In this document: positions 22,701 through 34,392 of the stretch, piece after piece
Layout: every line of letters starts with the position of its first letter
How positions within the stretch are numbered: the stretch's first letter is position 1
From: Syncephalis plumigaleata
Lineage: Eukaryota > Zoopagomycota > Zoopagomycetes > Zoopagales > Piptocephalidaceae
NCBI GenBank assembly: GCA_025201365.1
Contig: JAIXMF010000001.1
Location: 2,294,001 to 2,358,000, forward strand
Length of the DNA stretch: 64,000 bases
Direction: 5' to 3'
Notes under the pieces: generated by a model
Told to the model about the DNA's origin: nothing
Databases searched by the model: none
Seen by the model: only the letters and a program-made list of their open reading frames with translations
Translations under genes and position numbers: made by a program

Positions 22701-25700
22701 TTGCTCACGGTAACACCTATCATTAACGGTGTTACTGCCCATGTACTTATCGATTCAGGCGCATCTGCAAATTTCATGGACACAGAATTTGCTGGAAAAG
22801 CACAAGTACATGTGAATACAACAGCCAAGCGATCAAACGTAAAATTGGGTAATGGTGCGGAATGTAGCGTATCTGGTGTTGCAAATAAAGTGCCTACAGT
22901 CTACAATCATTTTGAAGAAAGTGTTGACTTCACTATAATGAAATTGGGCAATTATGACGCAATACTAGGTATGCCATGGTTACGAAGACACGAGGCACAA
23001 ATAGATTGGAGTTCTGGCATCATTGAATCAATGGCCAATTCCACGGTTGAGCAATCAAATCATCGCAGCGTTGAATCCACTTTGATGACATTAGCAGAGG
23101 TTAAGAAGTTAAAAGATGATGATATATTTTTATTAGCAATGGTACAAGAAACAAAAGAGGCAAAAGAAAATAATAATCCATTGCACGGGCGCTATGCTCG
23201 ATTATTGAGTGAGTTTGCAGATGTGGGACCTGACGAGTTACCGCCGGGATTACCGCCTAAGCGCGATATTGATATACGTATCAATCTAATCCCACATCAG
23301 CAGCCACCATTCAGGCCCACCTATCATTTAGCAAAGAAAGAATTAGATGAGTTAAAAAGACAATTAGATGATTTGTTAGAAAAAGGCTTTATTAGGCCAA
23401 GTACATCACCATTTGGTGCACCTGTACTGTTTGTTAAAAAGAAAGGGGGTGATTTGCGAATGTGTGTGGATTATCGAATGCTAAATGCGCAAACGATACG
23501 TGATCGTTATGCGTTACCGTTGATCGACGAATTGTTTGATCAACTACATGGGGCTAAGGTGTTCTCAAAGATCGACTTGAGAAGTGGATATCATCAAATT
23601 AGAGTACATGAGGATGATATTCACAAGACAGCGTTTAGAACACGCTATGGGCATTACGAGTGGACAGTAATGGGATTCGGTCTAACTAACGCGCCCTCTG
23701 TATTTATGCGTTTAATGCAAAACGTGTTTCACAAATTGTTAGACAAATGTGTAGTGATATTCCTAGATGATATACTTGTATTTAGTAAAAATCATGCGGA
23801 ACATGAATTGCATTTGAGACAGGTATTAGAACTGTTACGGGAACATAAGCTTTATGCGAAACTGAGCAAGTGTGAGTTCGGTAAAGAGGAGGTGGAATTC
23901 TTGGGACATAATATTGGTTGCGAGGGTATAAAACCACTACATGATAAGGTAACGGCCATTACTAATTGGCCAATACCCAGTAATTTAAAAGAATTACGAT
24001 CATTCTTGGGATTAACCGGTTATTATAGACGGTTTATTCGTGGGTATGCTGATATTGCACGACATCTAAGTCAATTGACTAAGAAGGATGTACCGTTTAC
24101 ATGGGGGGAAGCACAACAATTAGCGTTCGATACATTGCGTAAAGCTATAGTCACTGCACCTGTCTTAGCGATACCTGATGTTACCGTACCATTCATTGTC
24201 ACTACCGATGCATCTGATTACGCAATCGGTGCTGTATTATCACAAGAGATAGATGACATCGAACACCCTATTGCTTTCATGTCGCGTACACTACAAACTG
24301 CCGAGAAGAAATACGCTGCGTATGACAAGGAAATGTTAGCAGCACTTACAGCGGTGCGTCTATGGCGCCCTTACCTCAGCTATGGCCGTTTTGTTCTCTA
24401 TACAGACCATGAGCCACTCACACACCTACTTAAACAACAAAATGTACTATTAGCGCGACAATCACGTTGGCTTACACTCCTGCGCGGGTATGATATCGAT
24501 ATCGTTTACAAACCTGGCCGTACTAACGTCGTAGCGGACGCGTTGTCTCGTCGTATGGCCGACATCTGCAACACGTTATACTCAGTCGATCTCACCACCT
24601 TCCAGCAACGAATCCTAACAGGTTACGATCATGACGATTACTTTACGGGTGTAAAGTCTGTTTTGTTGGGAGGGAAGAAAATTAGTAATAAGACAACGCG
24701 AAAGATATTACGACATTTCAGGTGTGACGATTATGGGCTAATTTATGAAATGAAAGGAATAGAACCAAGGCTATGCATCCCCAAGTACGATGATCTTTAT
24801 TTAGATATATTCAACGACCATCACGATGCACCACTAGCTGCACATTTCGGTGAAGAAAAGACAATAGCGGCAATCAAACGCAAATACTATTGGCCCGGTC
24901 TATCAAGCATGGTTAAACGATATATCAAATCTTGTGAGATATGTCAACGCACGAAACACTCGCAGCAGTTACCTGGTGGTCTTCTACAACCTTTACCAAT
25001 ACCAGAAGGAAGATGGCGCGACATTTCCATGGATTTCATAGTACAATTACCGCGTACTAAGGCAGGTTATGACGCTATCTTCGTCGTCGTAGATCGTTTC
25101 ACGAAACGAGCCCACTTCATACCTATGAAGACGACGGCGACTGCAGTTGACGTTGCGCAGCTGTTTGTCAACAACATCATGCGTTTACATGGTATGCCCC
25201 GTTCGATTGTGTGCGACCGCGATGCGAAATTCACAAGCAAATTCTGGCAGGAATTACACAAGATACTCGACGTTCGCATACTTATGTCTACAGCCTTCCA
25301 CCCCGAGACAGACGGCCAGACGGAACGCACCAATCGCACATTGGAACAACTTCTGCGTACATGTGTTAACCATCAACAAAATGATTGGGATCAGCACTTG
25401 GCACTTGTTGAATTCGCTTACAACAACGCTAAACAATCATCGACCGGTTACTCGCCCTTTTACACCGATTTAGGCCATCATCCCTACATGCCTGACGACC
25501 TAGCTCGACGTCACGATTTCAACAAAGACACTAACATAGAAAGCACAGCAACCTTTTTACAGAAGTTGAACGATATTTATTTAACGACACGGGATGCGCT
25601 GGAAACGGCACAAGAACGACAAAAGCAACATGCAGATCAAAAGCGACGAGAAGTGGAATTCGAGGTTGGTACACAAGTTCTACTATCAACTAAGAACTTG

Positions 25701-26111
25701 ACACCGGAAGTAAGTCGTGATCGACCTAAGCGTAAGTTGTCGCATCAATTTACAGGCCCTTACAAAATCATCGAGCGTGTATCGACGGTAGCGTACAAAT
25801 TGCAATTACCAGATAGCATGAGAATACATAATGTATTCCACGTTAGTTTATTAAAACCGTACGAAAACAATCCCGTCGAATTCGCTAACCGATATCCGCC
25901 TCCCCCTCCACCAATTATTATTAATAACGAAGAAGAATACGAAGTTGAAGCAATCGTCGGTAAACGTACAAGACGCGGTAAGACACAATACTTAGTCAAA
26001 TGGAAAGGATACGCAGACCACGAGATGACATGGCAATCCACGGACGATCTAGCAAATGCTAAAGAGCTAGTTCAAGCTTTTAATGATAATGCCGAGTCGG
26101 CATCAATCTAA
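22701..26111 (+). CDS. Ty3 chromovirus Pol (PR-RT-RH-IN-chromodomain)
   Basis: One long frame of 1136 residues follows gag in another frame, as is common in the family. In order: aspartic protease ([10 protein letters not shown]), reverse transcriptase ([13 protein letters not shown]), RNase H ([18 protein letters not shown]), integrase with an HHCC zinc finger and a DDE core ([19 protein letters not shown]), and a C-terminal chromodomain ([17 protein letters not shown]). The chromodomain places it among the chromoviruses, which target chromatin. Confidence 0.95.
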   Translation: MLTVTPIINGVTAHVLIDSGASANFMDTEFAGKAQVHVNTTAKRSNVKLGNGAECSVSGVANKVPTVYNHFEESVDFTIMKLGNYDAILGMPWLRRHEAQIDWSSGIIESMANSTVEQSNHRSVESTLMTLAEVKKLKDDDIFLLAMVQETKEAKENNNPLHGRYARLLSEFADVGPDELPPGLPPKRDIDIRINLIPHQQPPFRPTYHLAKKELDELKRQLDDLLEKGFIRPSTSPFGAPVLFVKKKGGDLRMCVDYRMLNAQTIRDRYALPLIDELFDQLHGAKVFSKIDLRSGYHQIRVHEDDIHKTAFRTRYGHYEWTVMGFGLTNAPSVFMRLMQNVFHKLLDKCVVIFLDDILVFSKNHAEHELHLRQVLELLREHKLYAKLSKCEFGKEEVEFLGHNIGCEGIKPLHDKVTAITNWPIPSNLKELRSFLGLTGYYRRFIRGYADIARHLSQLTKKDVPFTWGEAQQLAFDTLRKAIVTAPVLAIPDVTVPFIVTTDASDYAIGAVLSQEIDDIEHPIAFMSRTLQTAEKKYAAYDKEMLAALTAVRLWRPYLSYGRFVLYTDHEPLTHLLKQQNVLLARQSRWLTLLRGYDIDIVYKPGRTNVVADALSRRMADICNTLYSVDLTTFQQRILTGYDHDDYFTGVKSVLLGGKKISNKTTRKILRHFRCDDYGLIYEMKGIEPRLCIPKYDDLYLDIFNDHHDAPLAAHFGEEKTIAAIKRKYYWPGLSSMVKRYIKSCEICQRTKHSQQLPGGLLQPLPIPEGRWRDISMDFIVQLPRTKAGYDAIFVVVDRFTKRAHFIPMKTTATAVDVAQLFVNNIMRLHGMPRSIVCDRDAKFTSKFWQELHKILDVRILMSTAFHPETDGQTERTNRTLEQLLRTCVNHQQNDWDQHLALVEFAYNNAKQSSTGYSPFYTDLGHHPYMPDDLARRHDFNKDTNIESTATFLQKLNDIYLTTRDALETAQERQKQHADQKRREVEFEVGTQVLLSTKNLTPEVSRDRPKRKLSHQFTGPYKIIERVSTVAYKLQLPDSMRIHNVFHVSLLKPYENNPVEFANRYPPPPPPIIINNEEEYEVEAIVGKRTRRGKTQYLVKWKGYADHEMTWQSTDDLANAKELVQAFNDNAESASI

Positions 26112-26120
26112 GGAGGGAGG

Positions 26121-26310
26121 TGTAACGAAACAATTTTTATTTATATTCTTATGGGAAAAGCTCGGTAACCACTACCGAAGCGTGAGTATATTTACATCTT
26201 CGTTTACAGAGAATTAGTAAGCATAAGCAATTATAAATACGATTATACTTTTATTAATAAAAAACGATATCTTACTTTTCGAATTCGTGTGTGCATGTGA
26301 GGTCGTTACA
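26121..26310 (+). repeat. Ty3 element right LTR
   Basis: This is the second copy of the 190-bp repeat. It is preceded by the polypurine tract and followed by the GATGA target duplication. Confidence 0.95.
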
Positions 26311-26482
26311 GATGAAGTCATCACTATCGGTAACTGGTCATCTTACCAAGTGTTTGACAATCACTACCGACGACAACGAAAGGTAACATCCAACATTACC
26401 CATTTAGTCTTGCAATAGCTTTTTCTATCTTCCATCTGTCATTTATATATTTATTACATTTGTCGCACTATACGCTGGAAAT

Positions 26483-26604
26483 CAGCATTTATAGGCTCAA
26501 TGTTATTGGAGTCTGATGGACTCCAGTGATTTTCTGGAGATATATTTATATATCGATAGAAAATTGTTATGTAGTCCGGAGGACTACAATAACATTGAGC
26601 CTAT
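26483..26604. repeat. DIRS internal complementary region
   Basis: Bases 26483-26563 are the reverse complement of the left end (about 17511-17591), and 26564-26604 are the reverse complement of the right end (26753-26793). The join between the two halves marks both element termini. In DIRS-1 this region templates completion of the circular intermediate. Confidence 0.8.
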
Positions 26605-26629
26605 GAACTTTCCCTCCCACCCTCCATTT

Positions 26630-26793
26630 TCTGTTACGAAATGATCAAGGAACCAACATATACATGACAGATGTAGCTCCTATTTATAGGAGAAAAGATT
26701 TTAAAATTTTATTTTTTCGATTAAATAATAAAAGAAAATGATTACAGCATTTATAGGCTCAATGTTATTGTAGTCCTCCGGACTACATAACAA
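26630..26793. repeat. DIRS-like right inverted terminal repeat
   Basis: The inner 130 bp match the left repeat in inverted orientation. The outer 30 bp are specific to the right end and contain the palindrome GTAGTCCTCCGGACTAC. The end lies 260 bp before the LPMO start codon. Confidence 0.8.
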
Positions 26794-27052
26794 TTGCATG
26801 TTTCTTGGTTAGCATTGCTAAAGGCGAATCTCCAATATAAAAGTAGCCGATGAATTACGGCAAATTAGAACAGTAATTCACTATTCATTGCAACATTATT
26901 TCAGTAACGAACAATACATTCGTTGTTTGCTCGCTCGCTCGTTCTCTTCTACGTTTCAAGGTTCACGACAATTAAGTGCCGGTCACTTAATACTACGAAT
27001 TCTCTCTCTCTCTCTCTATTTACTTTACGCTATACGTCAACAACATTGCAAA

Positions 27053-28324
27053 ATGTATCAATCCACTTGGACTCTCATTTCCGCTGTCGCTACCTTGATG
27101 GTATTCGTCGCGTCTCCAGCTTACGCTCATATGGAAATGTCCAAACCACCACCACGAGGCTCCAAGTTTGGTCCGGACAAGGCAAACGTCGACTATTCCA
27201 ACACCAGTCCGACTCATCAAATTTGTAAGGGCAAGCCTGCCGGTGCCATTGTCGCGACGTACTCGGCCGGATCCTCGGTCGATGTCGAGATTGTCGGTGG
27301 TGCCCCGCATAACGGCGGTCATTGCCAGTTCTCGCTGTCGTATGACGGCGGTAAGACGTTCGTCGTCATCCAGGATGTCATGGATAATTGTCTCATTGCA
27401 TCCACGAAATACAGTGTATCCATTCCAGCCACAGCTCCCAGTGCCGACAAGGCCATCTTCGCTTGGAGTTGGATTAACGCCACCGGTAATCGCGAGTATT
27501 ACATGAACTGCGCCGATATTGCTATCAAGGGCAAGCAAGGCGGTAGTATCACTGGTCCAAAGATGCTCGTGGCAAACATTCTCGGTGGTCCAACTGTGCC
27601 GGAATTCCCCAATGGTGGTGCCGCGATCGGTCGCAAACTGTTTGCCGAACGTCCCAAGATCACCGTTAATGGTAGTGGCGCTGCAGCTTCATCACCCGAT
27701 AAATACGAGACCTCCACGCCATCGACTCCCTCTGACGCTGATCAAGACGACGCAGAAGATAGCGCAGACGATAAGAAGTCAACTCCATCTGATGCTGGCG
27801 ATGACACTTATTATGAATCGGACAGCACGTCTGAGGAATCATATGACAGCACGTCAGGCTCCTCGAAGAATACCTCAACTACCCAGACAAAGAGTGATAA
27901 CAAGGGTGCTGATTCAAAACCCACTCAATCAACAAGTGAAGATGGCGAATCCGCCGCTAATGCTACTACATCAGCTCCTTACGGCAATGCCAATGACTAT
28001 TCATCAGAGGCTAAGACTAAGCCACCAACGAAGAACAACAGCAACAAGAATGGCAATGCTGCAGATAGTGATGATAAAGCTACTGTCGCAGAACCTACCA
28101 AGCCAGCTCCTGTCTCTGGTGGTAAATGCAAATCCGAAGGTTTCCGTTGCAGTGGAGGCAGTCAGTTTATCGTGTGCGGTCCAGCAGGGGATGTCACCAT
28201 GAACTGCGGTGCTGGCACCGTTTGCACTCAAGATGGCAGTAACATTCGCTGTGACTATCCTAGTGGTGGCAAGACACCAAGCACGCCTAGTACTAAAGCT
28301 ACTAACAAGTCAACCTACTACTAG
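27053..28324 (+). CDS. AA11-type lytic polysaccharide monooxygenase, secreted, with CBM-like tail
   Basis: This intron-free gene encodes 423 residues. A signal peptide ends at AYA, giving a mature N-terminal histidine (HMEMSKPPPRG), the first ligand of the copper histidine brace. The second histidine lies in GGAPHNGGHC, and the fold signature FAWSWINATGNREYYMNCA is typical of AA11 enzymes, which oxidatively cleave chitin. After about residue 220 comes a linker of about 140 residues rich in Ser, Thr, Asp and Asn, probably O-glycosylated. A six-cysteine C-terminal module follows (CKSEGFRCSGGSQFIVC ... CGAGTVC), resembling CBM19-type chitin binding. The ATG at 27053 is the last in-frame start before the signal peptide; no upstream ATG is in frame. 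The promoter lies directly next to the DIRS right end. AA11 rather than another LPMO family is judged by motif. Confidence 0.85.
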   Translation: MYQSTWTLISAVATLMVFVASPAYAHMEMSKPPPRGSKFGPDKANVDYSNTSPTHQICKGKPAGAIVATYSAGSSVDVEIVGGAPHNGGHCQFSLSYDGGKTFVVIQDVMDNCLIASTKYSVSIPATAPSADKAIFAWSWINATGNREYYMNCADIAIKGKQGGSITGPKMLVANILGGPTVPEFPNGGAAIGRKLFAERPKITVNGSGAAASSPDKYETSTPSTPSDADQDDAEDSADDKKSTPSDAGDDTYYESDSTSEESYDSTSGSSKNTSTTQTKSDNKGADSKPTQSTSEDGESAANATTSAPYGNANDYSSEAKTKPPTKNNSNKNGNAADSDDKATVAEPTKPAPVSGGKCKSEGFRCSGGSQFIVCGPAGDVTMNCGAGTVCTQDGSNIRCDYPSGGKTPSTPSTKATNKSTYY

Positions 28325-28574
28325 TTGGATTTTATGAAGGAGAGTGGGTATTTTAACGTGATAATTGAATTGGATACCGATAAAAGCATAACGACTGTTG
28401 CAAATAAACGATTGTAGTTCTTACTAGATTCAGCATGGCATGTAGCCACTTGTACATTATTACATTATTACATGAATTATAAGCGTCAATTTGTTATTTG
28501 TATCAATATTTACTTCATTAACCGCATTCTAGGCATATGCAATGTAATCTATAATCATTCATGTAATAATTCGT

Positions 28575-31253
28575 CTACAATTCAACCAGAAGCTCCTTTA
28601 GCAACTGTGTCATTACTTGCAACGCCATCTCGTTATCCGTAATGAGTTGAGATCGATCGCGTCCAAGCATTAGTCGAATGTGAGCATTGTTCCATTGTGC
28701 TTGTATACTAACATCTTCACCTAGATTGGCATCTCCATCAACTGTTATTTGTTGCATACGTAGCTATTTTCATGGAGAGAAAGAGAGACAGAGAGAAAGA
28801 GAGAAAGAGGATAAGTAGCAGAAATGACACGACACATTACTAGACATCCACTTACATGTTCCATTCTGTGTAATAGATCATTGATAGGTATATTCCCGTA
28901 GAGTGATCGTCCAGCACTGGATGAACCACTCAATTGATGTGTACTATCCAATAGCGCTAGCTGTTGTTGTTCAGCCTCAGTTAACGGCTCAATAAACAAT
29001 TCACCATGTCGCCAAGAGAGTGTCGCGGCACACTGAGCCACCTCCACATTGGCACCAATGGGTCTTAGCCATAATTGTCGTGCCACCTATTGTTTGAATT
29101 TAGTATACGCTAGGGAATAACAACAACCACCATCATTCGCGGATTACTTACTGATTCCGACATCCATGCTTGTCGGTCATGTGTGCCATTCAACGTGGTA
29201 TCATCGTTCAATCCATGATCCAAATGTAGAGTATCGCCTGGCTTATAAGTTGTAACTCGTGGACCGGGCTGTTCTCGAGTATGACTATAAATATGCTCGG
29301 GTACTAGATATCTAGCATTGTCTGGCAAATGACTCGGTAAGCTTTGTCGACATATCTCCGGGGTTAGGCGCAAGTCAATGGGACATTTGATCACTTCAGC
29401 CATAACCGTACCAAAGGGTTGTATCGCTTCTGCTGTATCAATCCTTGGATCTTTATCATTTCCATTGTTGTATGAATCATTAGTACTGCTACTACTAATA
29501 CTAATAGAATCAACGTGTTACTTACCCGTAAATATAATCGCATTCTTAGTATTGTTCTTCCACATTGATAGCATGTGCACAACTGGACCCGCACACAATG
29601 ATGGATCTCCGGCGAAAACAATACATGGCTCACGATAACGCTGCATAAAATCCGTGTTGAATTCAGGATAATAGCTAATACGACCCGATTTGACTAGACT
29701 ATCATCGATGAGTGGGTTTTCAGGAACGTACATTCGATCGCGGTAAGGTGATTGCATCCTAGTAAATAACAATGGAATAGACGGTCAATCTCGCTTCATC
29801 GCCTATTTGATTCATGCCTTACCATTCACCCAAGATATCGGAATACAGTCGAGATCGATCACCCATACTGGATATAACAAAGATCGGTGTAAATAGATTA
29901 GCCTTCTCCAATAGATTGGTAAGTATCATTAATAGATCAAAGTGAACACCATGAGGATACATAGGCAATAGTAGATTACCACCACGTCTAATCACAGTAG
30001 CTAATAAATAGTAGTAATAGTAGTAGAGTTAGTCAATGATGGTAATAATGACTATTATGATTATTATGATTATTGAATGAATACGAACAAACATGATCCT
30101 TGAATCGTTCCATCATTGATGCGACTGGCATGGCTGGATCTCGTCGAATATCGGCCACGAGTGCCACCGATAATGGATTGTCGAATACGCTTGACTCGAA
30201 TGCCATCGGATGAAGTCCGCCCATCATTGAACTAGACGACACATAGGCTAACTATCATGGCATTAGAGAGACATAGTAATGATGATCATGATAAAATGAC
30301 ACTAGTACTGCTTACACATAATGATTCACGACATATTCTCCAGTTGGCACTACCCAAGCAATATCCGGAACTATAAGCAATTACCGATATATTACTCACT
30401 AGTCTCTATTACAATGATAGATTGGTAAGTGATAGTAAGCTGTAATGGACGCTAACTACTTACAACATGTTCGTGATATCTAATCTCTTGCACTCGTGCT
30501 AGACTACGTTCAATATCATCCTTAGTGTAGATAGAACGATAATTACTCGTTGGAATCGTTCTTTTTATGATAGAGAGCAGTTATTAGTGTATATTTCTCA
30601 TAGTACAACACGGATCTTACACTTCATCCCATTGTTGACGAGCATTCTCCAATCCAAATTGTTTACACAATTCTTCCATATAAATTCTATAGTGCGGTAT
30701 TATGAGCATTAGTCAATACTATAACAATAAATATGAGTAATATCGTGCAGCTTGCCTGGCAAAGATAACAGTTGGTTCTGTGGCAAGGATTCTACCCTGA
30801 AAATGATGTCGCTCCGTCAAGTAAGGAAGTGCGGCAGCCTGCCAGTAATTGGAAAGTAACCAGATATCGACAGTGGATAAATCGATATCCTGCGGTAGTT
30901 CTGGCAATGGAAAACTCGCCGATGCAAGTCTGCCAACTGTACGCGTATTACTAGTCCCCGCTATTCCATCCAATTTACTCGCTGCTGTTGCTACACTACC
31001 CTCCTTAGTATCGATAGTAATTGGCGCGTTGCTCGGTATCGCGTCATTACCACCATATTGCGTGGTGCTAGCGGTGTTTTCCAAGCGGTGCACGTCTAAA
31101 CCGGCATCCAGCAGAATGCGTACGTCATCCAGTTCTAAAAGAAACCATGGTCGATCCTTGCCATAGCAATGCTACTTATGCTAGTTAACGGTACTGCTAC
31201 TGCTAGCAAATACTGAATTGCCTACTACTACTACCACCACTTACAATGCGCAT
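28575..31253 (-). CDS. INTS9: Integrator complex subunit 9 (INTS9), metallo-beta-lactamase/beta-CASP fold
   Basis: INTS9 is the catalytically inactive partner of INTS11 in the Integrator RNA-cleavage module of the nucleus. On the minus strand a 9-nt first exon (MRI, 31253-31245) splices to HCYGKDRPWFLLELDDVRILLDAG. Then come a TVDIWLLSNYW segment, FQGRILATEPTVIFARQ, the beta-CASP parts RRGGNLLLPMYPHGV and REPCIVFAGDPSLCAGPV, and a C-terminal domain ending LLKELLVEL. About ten exons are used. The TEPT and CAGP motifs and the lack of the HxHxDH metal site favour INTS9 over CPSF73, CPSF100 or INTS11. The first exon is inferred from splice signals and the family start (MRLY-like). Confidence 0.8.
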
Positions 31254-32949
31254 TATGATAAATAAACAAAGAGAAATACAACAATATTAAAAGCAATTGA
31301 ATTAATATGCAATCATTTTATTTTTATTTGTGCAACTGATTTACGATATTAATCGCCTTCTTGTGCTAATCGTATCGTCACTAATATTTGACCATGTTAG
31401 ATCAGCTAATGTGCATACTAACAACAGCCAGTATGACTGCAATCAAGTTGAAGCTATTTGCCTACAAGTATACCAATCAAATAGCCAAGCTCAATGATAT
31501 AATATCATTTAATCAACATGTCACTCATTATGTTTGCATGTCATTTATTATTGCATGACAACAGGGCATTGGGATTGAAGTAGCTGTTCGGGTACTATTC
31601 GCTCTTTTGCAAGCAGTAGTTCGTGCATTGTTTAGCGCCATTAAGCGACTATAGTTCATCAAGTGTTGCACGAACAGCCAAGTAATGGTTGTGATTATTC
31701 TTCAAAACAATGGATTTATATTCTATAGAAATTACCGTGTAATACAAAGAAAATCACAGAATAAAGATAGCGATGAACGAATTGTTGCAACAAGCGAATG
31801 ACGTCGAATTCAATAAAGCAATGGTATGCGACCGTTTGCATATGCGTACCATTTCCTGCTTCGTATCACTCTCAGGTATAAACAAACAATGGATATACTG
31901 CTTAGAATAGATTTATCCGAAAAGAACAAAGAGACTCCTATTATTGCATTGTTGCATTATTACGCGTTGCATTTAGTATCCATTGAACATGTTGCGCAAA
32001 AAATCATGTGCTAGCATCACGAGTGAAGTTAATCCTTTTCGATTTCAATAGGTTTTGGTTGAATCATGACAAGGTGATTTTTGTAAAGTAGTAGCAGTAA
32101 TAACAGTGATGGAAATAGCAATGCAGCAACGCAGCAATGGACATGCGCTCATCTTTCATGGCGATGATAGTCGATAGATGCGAATGCTTTATGTTCCCTG
32201 GATCATGTTCATCTTTTAGAACATCATAGGACAAGGCCTGTAGTTATGCGGTGCTCGCTGCTCCATCTGCATTCGTGCAGATAATGGCTTTTCAGGGAGA
32301 GTGTCCACCATCACCAATTATTGGCGTTTACAACATGCTAATTAGGGCGCAATATGAGGGGGAAAGGGTCTTTGCTTGTATTATCGAAGAGAACAGGAAA
32401 GTTTGACCGTTATGGCAATCTCCGCCTAGACCTGTTATCATTGCTGTTATCATTGCTGTTATCATTGCTGCTGCTGCTGTTGCTTCTACTACTACTTCAA
32501 CTCGAAGCATATGTATACAACAAGTATCCCATTACTAATATGGACATGGGAGCATTCTATCATGTACTAATTTGCAAAATAATGCCACTATTCCACCGCG
32601 TGCAATGATGCTATTGTCCACAACCGGATTATGCAGTCTAGTTTGACCGATTTGCATCTATGTTGTTCATAGATGGATGGGCTATCTCTTCCTACCACAG
32701 TAGAAAGAAGCCATATGTCCTGGTCAGTCCCTTTGCTCCGATAATGATGATAATAATGGTATTGCTGATGAACATGGTCTCCGCACGTTATACCAATATA
32801 CGCATATATAAATATCCAGTCGCATTCCTGCTACTCCAATGGTTTAGTTAACTTTGTCTTGAACAAGTACGCATTCCTATCCTTCTTATAGTGGCCTCTT
32901 TTTTGCTATCATTATTATTATCCCACATTATATTCTTATCCATATCATC
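31254..32949. other. intergenic, 1.7 kb
   Basis: This region between the divergent INTS9 and hydrolase genes is mostly AT-rich. It contains a weak two-exon coding candidate at 31771-32014 (listed separately) and a run of TTATCATTGCTG units at 32437-32480. No tRNA or transposon ends were recognised. Confidence 0.5.
31771..32014 (+). CDS. possible small two-exon gene, unknown
   Basis: An ATG at 31771 opens NELLQQANDVEFNKAM, which ends at a GTATGC donor. After a CTCTCAG acceptor a frame reads DILLRIDLSEKNKETPIIAL and stops at 32014. The composition looks protein-like, but I recognise no family and the acceptor side of the join is not certain. It may be a decayed gene. Confidence 0.22.
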
Positions 32950-34291
32950 ATGAGCTCAATCCGTATTACGCAAGGCTACTGCACAGTGGCAAGGAACCGT
33001 GGTCCACGTCCCATTAACATTGCTTACGCTCTCTACGGCAGTGGTAAGCAGCGTATTTTCCTTGTTCAAGGTAAGCAGACATCGGAAAATAACAGACAGC
33101 TCTTATTGATCCTTCTTTGTTCTGCCACAGGAAGAGGCAGTATGCTGAATGCATGCAAGGATATGGCCACTTTCTATGCAAAGTTAGGCTACCAAGTATG
33201 TGCCTATGATAGTCGTGGTATAGGACAATCAGGTGGGTGCAGATAATGCGAAGCGCTGTATAATAATGATAATTCAGTTATACTAATGTGTATATGTTGT
33301 TGCTGTTTATTTTATGATAGATGAATTTGACGAATCGTACACGTAAGTTGCACTCGTCATCTCAATACGTGAACACCGTTGCTTACCAATTGTTTTTTCT
33401 TAGGATGATGGATATGGCTCTTGATGCCGTAGACCTTTTGCACCATCTAAAGTGGAAATCTCATGTTCATATCGTTGGCACTAGTATGGGCGGATCGGTT
33501 ACCCAGCTGATCGTCGCTTATTATCCGCAATATTTTGCTTCAATCTGTTTCACAAGCACCGTGGCACATGCATACTTGGACTTTGTAAGCGTATAACCGA
33601 TTGTGTATGATCATTAATGCCGCATCATTCTAATCATTGTATTCGCTTGCTGCTTTCCCCGCGTTAAACGTAGAATCGACCCGGACGTGGATATCTCCTC
33701 TCCCAGCCGGATCCACTTAGTTTTGCGAAACTCATGTTTCCCGAGGTAATCTATACACGCTCTATGAAATAAGCAGACATACCGAGTACTAATCGTTCTT
33801 TTTATTCGTTTATTCGTTAGGAGTGGCTGTTTGCACCATGTAAATCAAACCCGGATATAACCAACCTCGAGTGGGTAACAAAGGTAGGCTAGTTCATGCG
33901 TGTAACTATCAATTTAGTTTACGTTGCTAATCTTCTTCTTTCCTTCTATTGATTAATTCAGTATATGGCACGTACTCAAGAACAAAGCAAAGCTCGAATC
34001 AATAGCCAGACGGAAGCAATGCTGGTGCACTGTTTTACGGAAGACCACTTTCGTAGAATACGTGAAACTGGTATCCCCATTCTCGTGTGTACAGGCGATA
34101 GCGACAAGCTAATGCTGCCAGCCAATTCTGAATATATTGCCGCCAAATTGAAGGTGCCCCTAAAGGTGTTCAAGGGTTGCGGCCATTTTATCAATCTACA
34201 GGAACCAGAATTGTACTATAGCATGCTACTGGATCATTTCCGTAGGGCTACCAACAGAATTACATCGCCTGTAGTATACGCCTCGCTTTGA
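32950..34291 (+). CDS. alpha/beta-hydrolase fold protein
   Basis: A multi-exon gene encodes a protein of about 300 residues with an alpha/beta-hydrolase core. The oxyanion-side strand-turn GRGSMLN follows YALYGSGKQRIFLVQ, then YDSRGIGQS, the nucleophile elbow VGTSMGGS (Ser), the acid region VCTGDSDKLM (Asp) and the histidine turn GCGHFINLQEP. The catalytic triad is therefore complete. Exons are joined at GTAAG-type donors near 33071, 33231, 33584, 33745 and 33881. The substrate is unknown; the pattern is like general esterases and epoxide-hydrolase relatives. Confidence 0.82.
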
Positions 34292-34392
34292 TTGATGATT
34301 TAGTGCAATGATCATGACAATAATAAGATTAAATAAAAACACACATTTCTTTCTTTAACCTTGCTGATTCTTTTCTCTTTTTGTCATCAATA

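Larger units (their letters stand above)
21252..26310 (+). mobile_element. Ty3 chromovirus LTR retrotransposon, apparently whole and young
   Basis: The element is 5059 bp with 190-bp LTRs at 21252-21441 and 26121-26310, starting TGTAACG and ending CGTTACA. It is flanked by the 5-bp duplication GATGA (21247-21251 and 26311-26315). The two LTRs read identically by eye, so the insertion is recent. Parts: a possible primer site beginning TTGGTAGC directly after the left LTR, a repeat-rich leader, gag, pol with chromodomain, and a purine-rich tract (AGGAGGGAGG) before the right LTR. It sits inside the recombinase gene of the DIRS-like element, in the same orientation. Confidence 0.95.
17511..26793 (+). 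mobile_element. DIRS-like tyrosine-recombinase retroelement, interrupted
   Basis: This element is about 4.2 kb without the inserted Ty3 element. Its ends are inverted repeats: about 130 bp at 17565-17697 is repeated inverted at about 26630-26765. Between the genes and the right end lies an internal complementary region (26483-26604), whose first part is the reverse complement of the extreme left end and whose second part is the reverse complement of the extreme right end. That is the arrangement known from DIRS-1. Parts in order are gag (17793-18554), reverse transcriptase/RNase H (about 18578-20434) and tyrosine recombinase (overlapping, reaching the insertion at 21251, with a remainder after 26315). 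It is interrupted by one chromovirus insertion and otherwise looks well kept, so it is older than that insertion but not ancient. No target duplication is expected for this class. Confidence 0.85.

Noticed and set aside
29378-29638. Plus-strand frame opposite INTS9
   Set aside because: It is antisense to the conserved beta-CASP exons of INTS9.
32328-32510. Minus-strand frame with ITAMITAMITG repeats
   Set aside because: It is a translation of a simple ATTGCTGTTATC repeat.
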